Source: Singulisphaera sp. GP187
GTDB lineage: Bacteria > Planctomycetota > Planctomycetia > Gemmatales > Gemmataceae
DNA: 64,000 nucleotides
Reading direction: 5' to 3'
Assembly: GCA_945905925.1 (NCBI GenBank)
Contig: CAMDQN010000018.1
Coordinates: 1-64,000 of the forward strand
How positions within the stretch are numbered: position 1 is the stretch's first letter; every line of letters starts with the position of its first letter. A program made the position numbers and the translations under genes. Below the pieces are notes generated by a model, which saw nothing but the letters and a program-made list of their open reading frames with translations, did no database searches and was not told the DNA's origin. This document shows, piece after piece, positions 36,924-43,617 of the stretch.

Positions 36924-38543
36924 ATGAGACTCCTCTTCTGGATCGCGACCGCGACCGTGTTCGCGCTCACGGGTTCGGTGCTGTGGTCGCCGACACACGC
37001 GAACGCTGTACCGGATGAACCCAAGAAAGCACCTGCGGGCGCCGACGTGTTCGGGCACGAGAAGGTATGGCAGTTCCATCTATCGCTCACCGCGAAGGAA
37101 TACGATGCGATGCAACCGGTCAACGTCGGGTTCGGGTTCGGCCCACCGCCGAAGAAGGTTGAGCCGAAGCCCGGCGAGGAAAAGCGCGAAACGCATCGCA
37201 GCGCGTTCGGAACGGAGTTCCCGTGGGCCGAAGCCTCTCTCACCGCGGACGGTAAGACCATCGAGAAAGTCGGACTGCGGTACAAGGGCAACTCGACGTA
37301 CCTGTCCACCTCGCGCGGCCTGAAACGCTCGTTCAAGGTCGATCTCGACCGCCACGACGACGCGGCCCGGTTCCACGGCTTGAAATCGCTCACGCTCAAC
37401 TGCGGCGTGCTTGACCCGACGAAGGGCCGCGAAGCGCTCGCGTACTCGATCTACCGCGCCGCCGGCGTGCCCGCCCCGCGGACCGCGTTCGCCGAGGTCA
37501 CGATCACGGTCCCCGGCAAGTACGACAAGGAACACGTCGGCACATACACACTCGTCGAGGGCGTGGACAAGAACTTCCTGAAGCTGAACTACAAGAACGA
37601 CAACGGCCTCCTGATGAAGCCCGAACGCATCCGCGGGCTGGATTACCTCGGCGAAGACTGGGCACGCTACAAGGACACCTACCAACCCAAGCGAGAAGCG
37701 ACGAAAGAAGAAGTCAAACGCGTCATCGATTTCACGAAGCTGGTGAATCAGGGCACCGACGCGGACTTCAACAAGCAAATCGCGACCTACCTCGACGTGG
37801 ACGCGTTTCTGAAGTACATGGCTGCGACCGCGATCGTCTCGAACCTCGACAGTTTCTTCACGCTCGGCCACAACTACTGTCTCTACCTCCACCCGCAGAC
37901 GAACAAGTTCCACTTTATCCCATGGGACGTGGACCTCGCTATGGGCAATTTCGCGTTCATGGGCACCGCGGACCAGCAAATGGATCTGAGCCTGACGAAG
38001 CCCTACCCGCAGTCGCGGTTGGCGGATCGGGTGATGGCGAACAAGGAGTTCGCGGACAAGTACCAGCAGATTCTGAAGGAAATCGTGCCGCTCTGCTTCA
38101 ACAAGGAAAAGGTGCTGAAGGAACTCGCGACCATCGAAAAGTCCGTGCTGCCGCTGATCGAGAAGGAGAAGAAGGCGGTCAGCGCGCGGAAGGAACCGGC
38201 CGGTGGTCCCGGCTTCGGCGGCTTCGGCGCGGCCCCACCGGACCTGAAGAAGTTCGTGGAGAAGCGTTCGGAGTCGATCGCGGCGCAACTCGCGGGCGAG
38301 CGAAAAGGCTTCACGCCGGTCGGCTTCGGGTTCGGCGGCCCGCCACCGGCGCGCCCGCTGCCGGGCGACGTGCTCCCGCCGAACGTCCAGAACAACCTGC
38401 AGATGACCGAGGCGCAAAAGAAGGAACTCGCGGACTTGCAGAAGGAAGTGGACGCGCGCCTCGATAAGATTCTGACACCAGAACAGCGTTCGCAACTGAA
38501 GCGGATGCGCGAGGGCGGCTTCGGCCCGCCGAAGATGCCGTAG
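36924..38543 (+). CDS. CotH-like kinase with C-terminal LTXXQ-like module
   Basis: 539 residues with a signal peptide (LLFWIATATVFALTGSVLW, cleaved near residue 30). CotH-kinase domain from about residue 40: KVGLRYKGNSTYLSTSRGLK, RSFKVDLDRHDDAARFHGLK, LTLNCGVLDPTKGREALAYS, TYTLVEGVDKNFLKLNY and the metal-site strand KFHFIPWDVDLAMGNF near residue 325. The C-terminus is Gly/Pro-rich and ends with NLQMTEAQKKELADLQKEVD then LTPEQRSQLKRMREGGFG, very like the inserted segment of the other CotH. It is divergent from the VTC/DUF4956/CotH operon. An extracytoplasmic protein or sugar kinase is likely; the substrate is unknown. Confidence 0.9.
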   Translation: MRLLFWIATATVFALTGSVLWSPTHANAVPDEPKKAPAGADVFGHEKVWQFHLSLTAKEYDAMQPVNVGFGFGPPPKKVEPKPGEEKRETHRSAFGTEFPWAEASLTADGKTIEKVGLRYKGNSTYLSTSRGLKRSFKVDLDRHDDAARFHGLKSLTLNCGVLDPTKGREALAYSIYRAAGVPAPRTAFAEVTITVPGKYDKEHVGTYTLVEGVDKNFLKLNYKNDNGLLMKPERIRGLDYLGEDWARYKDTYQPKREATKEEVKRVIDFTKLVNQGTDADFNKQIATYLDVDAFLKYMAATAIVSNLDSFFTLGHNYCLYLHPQTNKFHFIPWDVDLAMGNFAFMGTADQQMDLSLTKPYPQSRLADRVMANKEFADKYQQILKEIVPLCFNKEKVLKELATIEKSVLPLIEKEKKAVSARKEPAGGPGFGGFGAAPPDLKKFVEKRSESIAAQLAGERKGFTPVGFGFGGPPPARPLPGDVLPPNVQNNLQMTEAQKKELADLQKEVDARLDKILTPEQRSQLKRMREGGFGPPKMP

Positions 38544-38550
38544 GCGCTGA

Positions 38551-38679
38551 AAAGAACCTCTCCCCCCAACCCCCTCCCCTAAGAAGGGAGGGGGAGCAGA
38601 ACCAGCAACCGAAGATGCCGTAGCGTCTTCGGTTTGAAGCCCCTCCCTTTTTAGGGGAGGGGTTGGGGAGGGGTTTCTT
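38551..38679. repeat. C/G-run inverted repeat, copy B
   Basis: The left arm AAGAACCTCTCCCCCCAACC continues with CCCTCCCCTAAGAAGGGAGG and matches copy A (3176-3309) closely; the right arm is more diverged (CCCTCCCTTTTTAGGGGAGG). The loop contains CGAAGATGCCGTAG, a copy of the end of the CotH gene (38530-38543). It lies 8 bp past the CotH stop. Confidence 0.8.
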
Positions 38680-38699
38680 CCGAACGCGGAGAATCGCAC

Positions 38700-40118
38700 A
38701 TGCACGTCCCCCTGTTCTCCTCGCGACGCGAATTCCTCCATTCCGCCGGGGGCGGGTTCGGCGCACTCGCGCTGTCCGCGATGGCGGCGGAAGCCAGCGC
38801 GTCAGAATCGCCACGCGTCGCGGATCCGCTTGCGCCGAAGAAGCCGCACTTCGCGGGCACCGCGAAGCGGGTCATCTTCCTGTTCATGGAAGGCGGGCCG
38901 TCGCACGTCGACCTCTTCGACCCCAAACCGGAACTCACCAAGCAGCACGGCAAGCCGCTACCCGCGAGCTTCGGCAAGGTCATCACGCCGATGGGCACCG
39001 GCGGGAACAATCTCCTCGCCAGCAAGCGGAAGTTCGCGAAGCATGGAAAGAGCGGGCTGGACTTCAGCGACTGGCTCCCGAACCTCGCGAAGTGCGCCGA
39101 CGACTTCACGCTGCTCCGCGCGTGCTGGGCCGACGGGTTGAATCACGTCGGCAGCGTGTGCCAGATGAACACCGGGAGCATCCTCGCGGGTCGACCGAGT
39201 TTGGGCTCGTGGGCGATGTACGGACTCGGGAGCGAGAACAAAAACCTGCCGGGGTTCGTGGTCTTCACGGAAGGTGGCGGTCAGGTGTTCGGCGGCGCGC
39301 GCGTCTGGGGCACCGGTTACATGCCCGCGACCTACCAAGGCACGCACTTCAACAGCGGCGCGAACCCGATCCTGAACCTCAGCCCGCCCGCGGACATCGG
39401 CGGCGTGCGCCAGAAAGACAAACTCGACCTCATCGGCGAACTGAACGGCATTCACCAGCGCGAGCGGCCCGGCGACACGGAGTTGACCGCACGGCAAGCC
39501 GCTTACGAACTCGCATTCAGGATGCAGGCGAGCGCACCGGAGGCGGTGGATTTAACGAAGGAATCGGAGAAGACGAAAGAGGCATACGGCCTGAACCGCA
39601 AGGAGACCGCGGAGTTCGGTCACCGGTGCTTGCTCGCACGGCGGCTCGTCGAACGCGGTGTGCGGTTCGTACAGGTCTACTGCGGAGCTGGGAGCCAGTG
39701 GGACGCCCACGCGGACATCGAGGGCAACCACACGAAGATGTGCCTTCGCTCCGACCAGCCCTCGGCGGCGCTGCTCCGCGACCTGAAACAGCGAGGCATG
39801 CTCGACGACACCCTGGTAATCTGGGGCGGCGAGTTCGGTCGCACGCCCATGACCGAGGGCACAAATGGGCGTGACCACAACCCCTACGGCTTCTCGATGC
39901 TGATGGCCGGCGGCGGCGTGAAGGGTGGCTACGTCCACGGCACAACCGACGAATTCGGGCTACACGGCATCGACGGTCGCGTTCACGTTCACGACTTCCA
40001 CGCGACCATTCTCCACTTGCTCGGCTTCGACCACACCAAACTGACGTACTTCCACAACGGGAAGGACGAGCGCCTCACCGACGTGAAGGGCAAAGTGGTG
40101 AAGGAAGTGCTGGCGTAG
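38700..40118 (+). CDS. DUF1501 domain-containing exported protein
   Basis: 472 residues. DUF1501 family, an alkaline-phosphatase-like fold. The N-terminus FSSRREFLHSAGGGFGALAL is a Tat signal. The family landmarks KRVIFLFMEGGPSHVDLFDP (about residues 58-77), GLNHVGSVCQMNTGSILAGR, FVQVYCGAGSQWDAHADIEG, LVIWGGEFGRTPMTEGTNGR and DHNPYGFSMLMAGGGVKGGY are all intact. DUF1501 genes usually follow DUF1549/DUF1553 genes in planctomycetes; no such partner is adjacent. Activity unknown. It follows the CotH gene after the C/G-run repeat. Confidence 0.93.
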   Translation: MHVPLFSSRREFLHSAGGGFGALALSAMAAEASASESPRVADPLAPKKPHFAGTAKRVIFLFMEGGPSHVDLFDPKPELTKQHGKPLPASFGKVITPMGTGGNNLLASKRKFAKHGKSGLDFSDWLPNLAKCADDFTLLRACWADGLNHVGSVCQMNTGSILAGRPSLGSWAMYGLGSENKNLPGFVVFTEGGGQVFGGARVWGTGYMPATYQGTHFNSGANPILNLSPPADIGGVRQKDKLDLIGELNGIHQRERPGDTELTARQAAYELAFRMQASAPEAVDLTKESEKTKEAYGLNRKETAEFGHRCLLARRLVERGVRFVQVYCGAGSQWDAHADIEGNHTKMCLRSDQPSAALLRDLKQRGMLDDTLVIWGGEFGRTPMTEGTNGRDHNPYGFSMLMAGGGVKGGYVHGTTDEFGLHGIDGRVHVHDFHATILHLLGFDHTKLTYFHNGKDERLTDVKGKVVKEVLA

Positions 40119-40185
40119 CCTTTTGGCGAGCCAGGAGCGTAAGCGTAAGCGACCGGAGGCGACGCGCTCACTGCTCGCCAAAAGG
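40119..40185. repeat. TTTTGGCGAGCC-family inverted repeat, copy 1
   Basis: CCTTTTGGCGAGC (40119-40131) pairs with GCTCGCCAAAAGG (40173-40185), with GAGCGTAAGCGTAAGCGACC in the loop. It starts on the base after the DUF1501 stop and ends 2 bp before the stop of the small lipoprotein gene, so it lies between convergent genes. The same family is at 47561-47642. Confidence 0.8.
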
Positions 40186-40187
40186 CG

Positions 40188-40313
40188 TTACTTCTTCGGT
40201 GCGGTGGTGGGTCGGTCAAAGTCGCTGTTCTTACCCCGTTCGCGGGAACCGCCGCATCCGAGCGCGGTCAGGCCGAGCGCGAGAAGCAATCCGAAGATGA
40301 AAGTGCGTCGCAC
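40188..40313 (-). CDS. Very small lipoprotein (41 residues)
   Basis: It starts at GTG 40313 with GGAG 8 nt upstream. The peptide is a signal peptide RRTFIFGLLLALGLTALGCG with the lipobox TALGC, then about 20 residues of charged tail ending PTTAPKK. Codon use fits the genome. No family recognised. Tiny lipoproteins of this kind are often missed by gene finders. A second one lies 140 bp upstream on the same strand. Confidence 0.7.
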   Translation of the reverse strand: MRRTFIFGLLLALGLTALGCGGSRERGKNSDFDRPTTAPKK

Positions 40314-40453
40314 GGGTGAACTCCGCGAGAGTGGGGCACGCGGTTCGGGCATTCCGGCGTACTCGAAGACATGCTACGAAAAAGACAAGGGCCGACCGTA
40401 AACCGGCCGACCCCATCCACACAAAGGTGGTTCCCGCTTGCGCAGGCGTCAAA

Positions 40454-40564
40454 CTACTTGGCCTTGGTCGGGGTGCTGCCGCCGCCGGTGGTCGGGGTGC
40501 TGCCGCAGCCAACGACGGTCGCGAGGCCCAGGGCCAGAACCATCACAATGAGAACCTTCTTCAT
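40454..40564 (-). CDS. Very small lipoprotein (36 residues)
   Basis: ATG 40564 with GGGAG 7 nt upstream. It encodes a signal peptide KKVLIVMVLALGLATVVGCG with the lipobox TVVGC and a mature tail of only about 17 residues with two GSTPT repeats. It resembles the neighbouring 41-residue lipoprotein in layout. A surface or periplasmic peptide role is possible; nothing is known of the function. The 500-bp stretch upstream (40565-41064) holds only the nested palindrome at 40862-40970. Confidence 0.72.
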   Translation of the reverse strand: MKKVLIVMVLALGLATVVGCGSTPTTGGGSTPTKAK

Positions 40565-40861
40565 AGCAAACTCCCTGAAAATGGTGGGACACAGTTGAGA
40601 CAACAGAGAGGTTCCTCACGTGCCCCGGCCTATCCGGAGTCGCGGCCTTCTGTTTTGTTGGGATTTACCGGTTTGGGTCACATCTTCGAGGCGAGCAACG
40701 GTCGCAACTCGTTTCAGAGTCGCTGGTTCCGCCGCACGTGGTGCCAGTCGATGCGATCAATTCCGTTTCACCCACGACGACATAGATACGAAGCCGGGAA
40801 GGATATTCCCGAAAAATCCCTGACTGCCGAAATTTCCTCCCTATCGTGACAGCCGGCTTCA

Positions 40862-40970
40862 GGTAGGTGCCGCTCGCCGAGCGGCACGCGATAGCCCGCT
40901 GTCAAGCGACACGTATTTTCTGGAAGCGATCCGAGTTGTGCCGCGTGCCGCTCGGCAAGCGGCACCTACC
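40862..40970. repeat. Nested palindrome, two hairpins within a larger inverted repeat
   Basis: The left arm GGTAGGTGCCGCTCGCCGAG carries on with CGGCACGCG; the right arm is its reverse complement, ending GCGGCACCTACC. Each arm is itself a palindrome (GTGCCGCT...AGCGGCAC). The centre of about 50 nt is unrelated. Confidence 0.8.
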
Positions 40971-41064
40971 CAAATCCGGTTCGGGCGTGAGAACAACGCG
41001 CTCGCGGCGAATAAAGTTCGGGAATAAACCCCGCGGTTCGGGTTCGTGAGGATGAGGGTTTGGT

Positions 41065-41625
41065 ATGGCGTCCGGTGGCCTGCCCCAACTAATCAATGCG
41101 CATTACGAAGCTCTCTACCGGTACGCCTACCGATTGAGCGGGTCGTCGGCCGACGCCGAAGACCTCACTCAAGAGACGTTCGGGAAGGCACTCGCCCGGT
41201 TGCCACAGCTCCGCGAACCGGACCGCGCCAAAGCCTGGCTGTTCCGAATTCTGCGGAACCTGTATCTGCATAAGATCCGCGACCAGAAGCGGCACAAGGT
41301 GATCCCGCTCGACACCACCGGCGACCTGCCCGCACGCGTCAGCGACGACCACACACTGGATATCGATCCCGCGAAGTTGCAGCAGGCGCTCGACGAACTG
41401 GATGAAACGTTTCGGACGCCCATCATCCTGTTCTATTTTGGAGAGTTCAGTTACCGCGACATCGCCGCGCAAATGGATCTGCCGATTGGAACGGTGATGT
41501 CGCGACTGGCGCGGGGAAAGTCTTACTTGCGAACTCGCTTGAGCCCAACCGACGAAGCGCACCACGAACGGCCCTCACTCCCGACAGAGGCCGTTGCGAA
41601 GCAGGTGACCGATGGAATGCCGTGA
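41065..41625 (+). CDS. ECF-type RNA polymerase sigma factor
   Basis: 186 residues. Region 2 is at about 8-75 (YEALYRYAYRLSGSSADAED and LTQETFGKALARLPQL, then KAWLFRILRNLYLHKIRD), and region 4 at about 105-165 (LQQALDELDETFRTPIILFY, then FSYRDIAAQMDLPIGTVMSR). There is no region 1.1 or 3, as expected for extracytoplasmic-function sigma factors. It would direct RNA polymerase to a small regulon. The downstream gene overlaps by 14 bp and encodes its probable anti-sigma factor. Confidence 0.92.
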   Translation: MASGGLPQLINAHYEALYRYAYRLSGSSADAEDLTQETFGKALARLPQLREPDRAKAWLFRILRNLYLHKIRDQKRHKVIPLDTTGDLPARVSDDHTLDIDPAKLQQALDELDETFRTPIILFYFGEFSYRDIAAQMDLPIGTVMSRLARGKSYLRTRLSPTDEAHHERPSLPTEAVAKQVTDGMP

Positions 41626-42373
41626 CGCCCAATTTTACCTGAGGATGCGCCGACACGCGGCCGACGAACTCGGCCCGGACGTGACCGCTCCGCTCGACGC
41701 GCACCTGGCAACCTGCCCGGCGTGCGCCGCCGACGCCCGCGAACTGATGTCGTTCGACCGCGCCGTCGCGTCCACGATGGTCAACGTTCCTATTCCTTCT
41801 GGGTTGCGCGCCCGGCTCATCGCGTCCGGCGCGGAAAAGCAAGGCACGGCCCTCCGCCGCAAGGCGTATCGGGCCGTGGCCGCTCTCGCGGCGTCGCTTC
41901 TGTTCGCGGGTCTCGCGCTCGGCGTGTTCACCAATACGCGCCCCAAACCGAACAACGACGAACTCGTCGCGCTCAACGACCGCCTGTTGAGCGACCCGCA
42001 ACAATCCACCAAGGAATGGCTCGCGGCGCAAAAGCTCCCAAATGAACTCCCACTGCCGTTCGATTACACCCTTCTCGTATCCCTCGGGTACGAGAAGGTG
42101 AACGGTCGGGACGTTCCGGTGATCGTGTTCCGCAGTCCGCACCCGGATCCCGCGAACCTCGGCGAACCCGCCGGGTTCGCGAAGGTGTACCTGTTCCCGC
42201 ACGACGGCCGGTTCGACCTGAAGAACCTTCAGGAATCGCAGGCTTCGCTCACGCGTGCGCAGGTCTACGTCGGACGGGATGCCTATCGCGGCGTGACCTA
42301 TGTGTTCGTCCACACCGGGCGAGACCTGCAAAAGTTCTTCCGCACCGGCAACGTTGGCGCGATCCACATCTGA
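41612..42373 (+). CDS. Zinc-finger anti-sigma factor
   Basis: 253 residues. The N-terminal anti-sigma zinc-finger (ZAS) has Cys3, then HLATCPACAADARELMSFDR with the H-x3-C-x2-C pattern at about 31-38. One transmembrane helix is at about 85-108 (AVAALAASLLFAGLALGVF). The extracytoplasmic part of about 140 residues is of unknown fold (YTLLVSLGYEKVNGRDVPVI, QVYVGRDAYRGVTYVFVHTG) and presumably senses a signal. It is translationally coupled to the sigma gene (14-bp overlap). Release of the sigma factor on signal is the expected mechanism for this family. Confidence 0.88.
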   Translation: MECRDAQFYLRMRRHAADELGPDVTAPLDAHLATCPACAADARELMSFDRAVASTMVNVPIPSGLRARLIASGAEKQGTALRRKAYRAVAALAASLLFAGLALGVFTNTRPKPNNDELVALNDRLLSDPQQSTKEWLAAQKLPNELPLPFDYTLLVSLGYEKVNGRDVPVIVFRSPHPDPANLGEPAGFAKVYLFPHDGRFDLKNLQESQASLTRAQVYVGRDAYRGVTYVFVHTGRDLQKFFRTGNVGAIHI

Positions 42374-42479
42374 CCACCGAACCCGCTCTTTGCGGCACCG
42401 AACCAGTCTCGGGTTCGCTGCTTTTCTCGCGTCCGCAGTTGCGTAACCAACTCCTTTCTTCGTTCGCCCGAGGTGCGTG

Positions 42480-42719
42480 ATGAACATCGAACTGAAATAC
42501 TGTTCGGTCTGAGGATACGAATCGAAGGCCCTCAGTTTGACGGCCGTGCTGTTGAGCAGTTTTAAGCAGAAGATCAAGGAGTTCACCCTGGTTCCCGCCG
42601 GCGGCGGGTGCTTTGAAGTGACGGTCAACGGCGAGTTGGTCTACTCGAAACTCCAGGCCGGGAAGTTCCCCGATGAGCAAACCGTTCTCGAATCCGTGCG
42701 GGACCGGTTGAAGAAGTGA
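42480..42719 (+). CDS. selW: SelW-like selenoprotein (Rdx family), in-frame TGA = selenocysteine
   Basis: 79 residues from ATG 42480, with GAGG 6 nt upstream. It starts MNIELKYCSVUGYESKALSL: the in-frame TGA at 42510-42512 falls exactly on the second position of the CxxU redox motif (C8-S-V-U11) of the SelW/SelT/Rdx family. After it the frame is open and family-like, with FTLVPAGGGCFEVTVNGELV, YSKLQAGKFPDEQTVLESVR and the C-terminus DRLKK. A 6-bp stem starting at the TGA could be the SECIS (42509-42535). Reading only from the later TTG or GTG codons would drop the strand and redox site. The function is probably thiol-based redox. It needs selA, selB, selC and selD, which are not in the window. 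Confidence 0.88.
42509..42535 (+). promoter_or_regulatory. Candidate bacterial SECIS element
   Basis: CTGAGG (42509-42514, containing the Sec TGA) pairs with CCTCAG (42530-42535) around a 15-nt loop ATACGAATCGAAGGC. Bacterial SECIS elements lie immediately 3' of the UGA within the coding region, as here. The stem is short but perfect. The loop's fit to SelB is not tested. Confidence 0.65.
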
Positions 42720-42754
42720 CCTGCGGCACGTGGCCGAACCCTTGCGAGCGGCCC

Positions 42755-43540
42755 ATGATCGTCTTCTCGTGCCCGACATGCCGAAACACGATGCAGGTTC
42801 CGCCCGTGATGGCCGGCCACCCGGTCACGTGCCCGTTCTGCCACCACCCAGTCCTCGCCCCGCTTTTCGTTCCGGCGCACGCGCCACAGCCCGAACCGCT
42901 CCGCCTCGAAGACCCCATCGACGACGACGAACAGGAGCGCCGGACCCTCGCCTTTCGCGCCGCCCGCGACGCAAAGCAAAAACGGAAGGCACTCATCTAC
43001 ATCGGGTGCGGAATCGCGTTCGCGCTGATCGGGGTGGTGTTCCTCGTCGCGCTGTGGACGACCCTAATGACCGACGTGCGCGGCGCGAAGCCGCTCACCA
43101 CCACCGAATTACTGTCACTCAAGGAAGCGGACGCGGAGGACTCGCCGTGGGTGACGTATACCGGCGAACAGGTCATCGAAACGGACCTCGGGATTGAGAC
43201 GAAAGGCAAGTACACGAACGAGCAGACGCGGTTTGTGTTGGTCCCGATTCAGGACCGGTGGCTGATCGCCGAGCGCCCGCTGGAGGAAAAGGGAAACCGG
43301 TTGGAGGGCAAGTTGGAGGTGTGGGACGGCGGGTTGTCGAAGCAGGCCGCGGACAAGATCAAGGCCCGACACCCGGAGTTGAAAGACAAGTGGCTCCCGG
43401 TGCAGTTGAGCGCGAGCCAGGGCGGCGCGAGTACGTCCGCGCTCATCCAGTTGGTCGTGATAGGCGCGTTCGTGGTGATGGGCTTGGGCTGCGCGCTGCA
43501 CAGCTTCGTGTCACTGCCCCGCAAGCGCCCGACGGCATGA
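42755..43540 (+). CDS. Zinc-ribbon membrane protein of unknown function
   Basis: 261 residues from ATG 42755; a GTG at 42716 overlapping the selW stop is an alternative start. An N-terminal zinc ribbon (CPTCRNTM and CPFCHHPV, residues 5-35) is followed by an acidic linker and one transmembrane helix at about residues 80-105 (IYIGCGIAFALIGVVFLVAL). An outer domain of about 115 residues follows (VTYTGEQVIETDLGIETKGK, FVLVPIQDRWLIAERPLEEK), then a second hydrophobic helix near the C-terminus (LIQLVVIGAFVVMGLGCALH). This gives a two-pass membrane protein. No family recognised. It closely follows selW. Confidence 0.78.
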   Translation: MIVFSCPTCRNTMQVPPVMAGHPVTCPFCHHPVLAPLFVPAHAPQPEPLRLEDPIDDDEQERRTLAFRAARDAKQKRKALIYIGCGIAFALIGVVFLVALWTTLMTDVRGAKPLTTTELLSLKEADAEDSPWVTYTGEQVIETDLGIETKGKYTNEQTRFVLVPIQDRWLIAERPLEEKGNRLEGKLEVWDGGLSKQAADKIKARHPELKDKWLPVQLSASQGGASTSALIQLVVIGAFVVMGLGCALHSFVSLPRKRPTA

Positions 43541-43617
43541 CGCCACGCCATTGTCTTCCCTGTCCCCGCGGCAATAATCTCATTGCCCCAGACACCTCTT
43601 CCCACCAGGAGACCGCC

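Noticed and set aside
42537-42719. A 60-residue plus-strand ORF with a normal start as the only coding part of this locus
   Set aside because: It lacks the first strand and redox motif of the SelW family, which are found in frame just upstream across the TGA. The selenoprotein reading explains the locus better.
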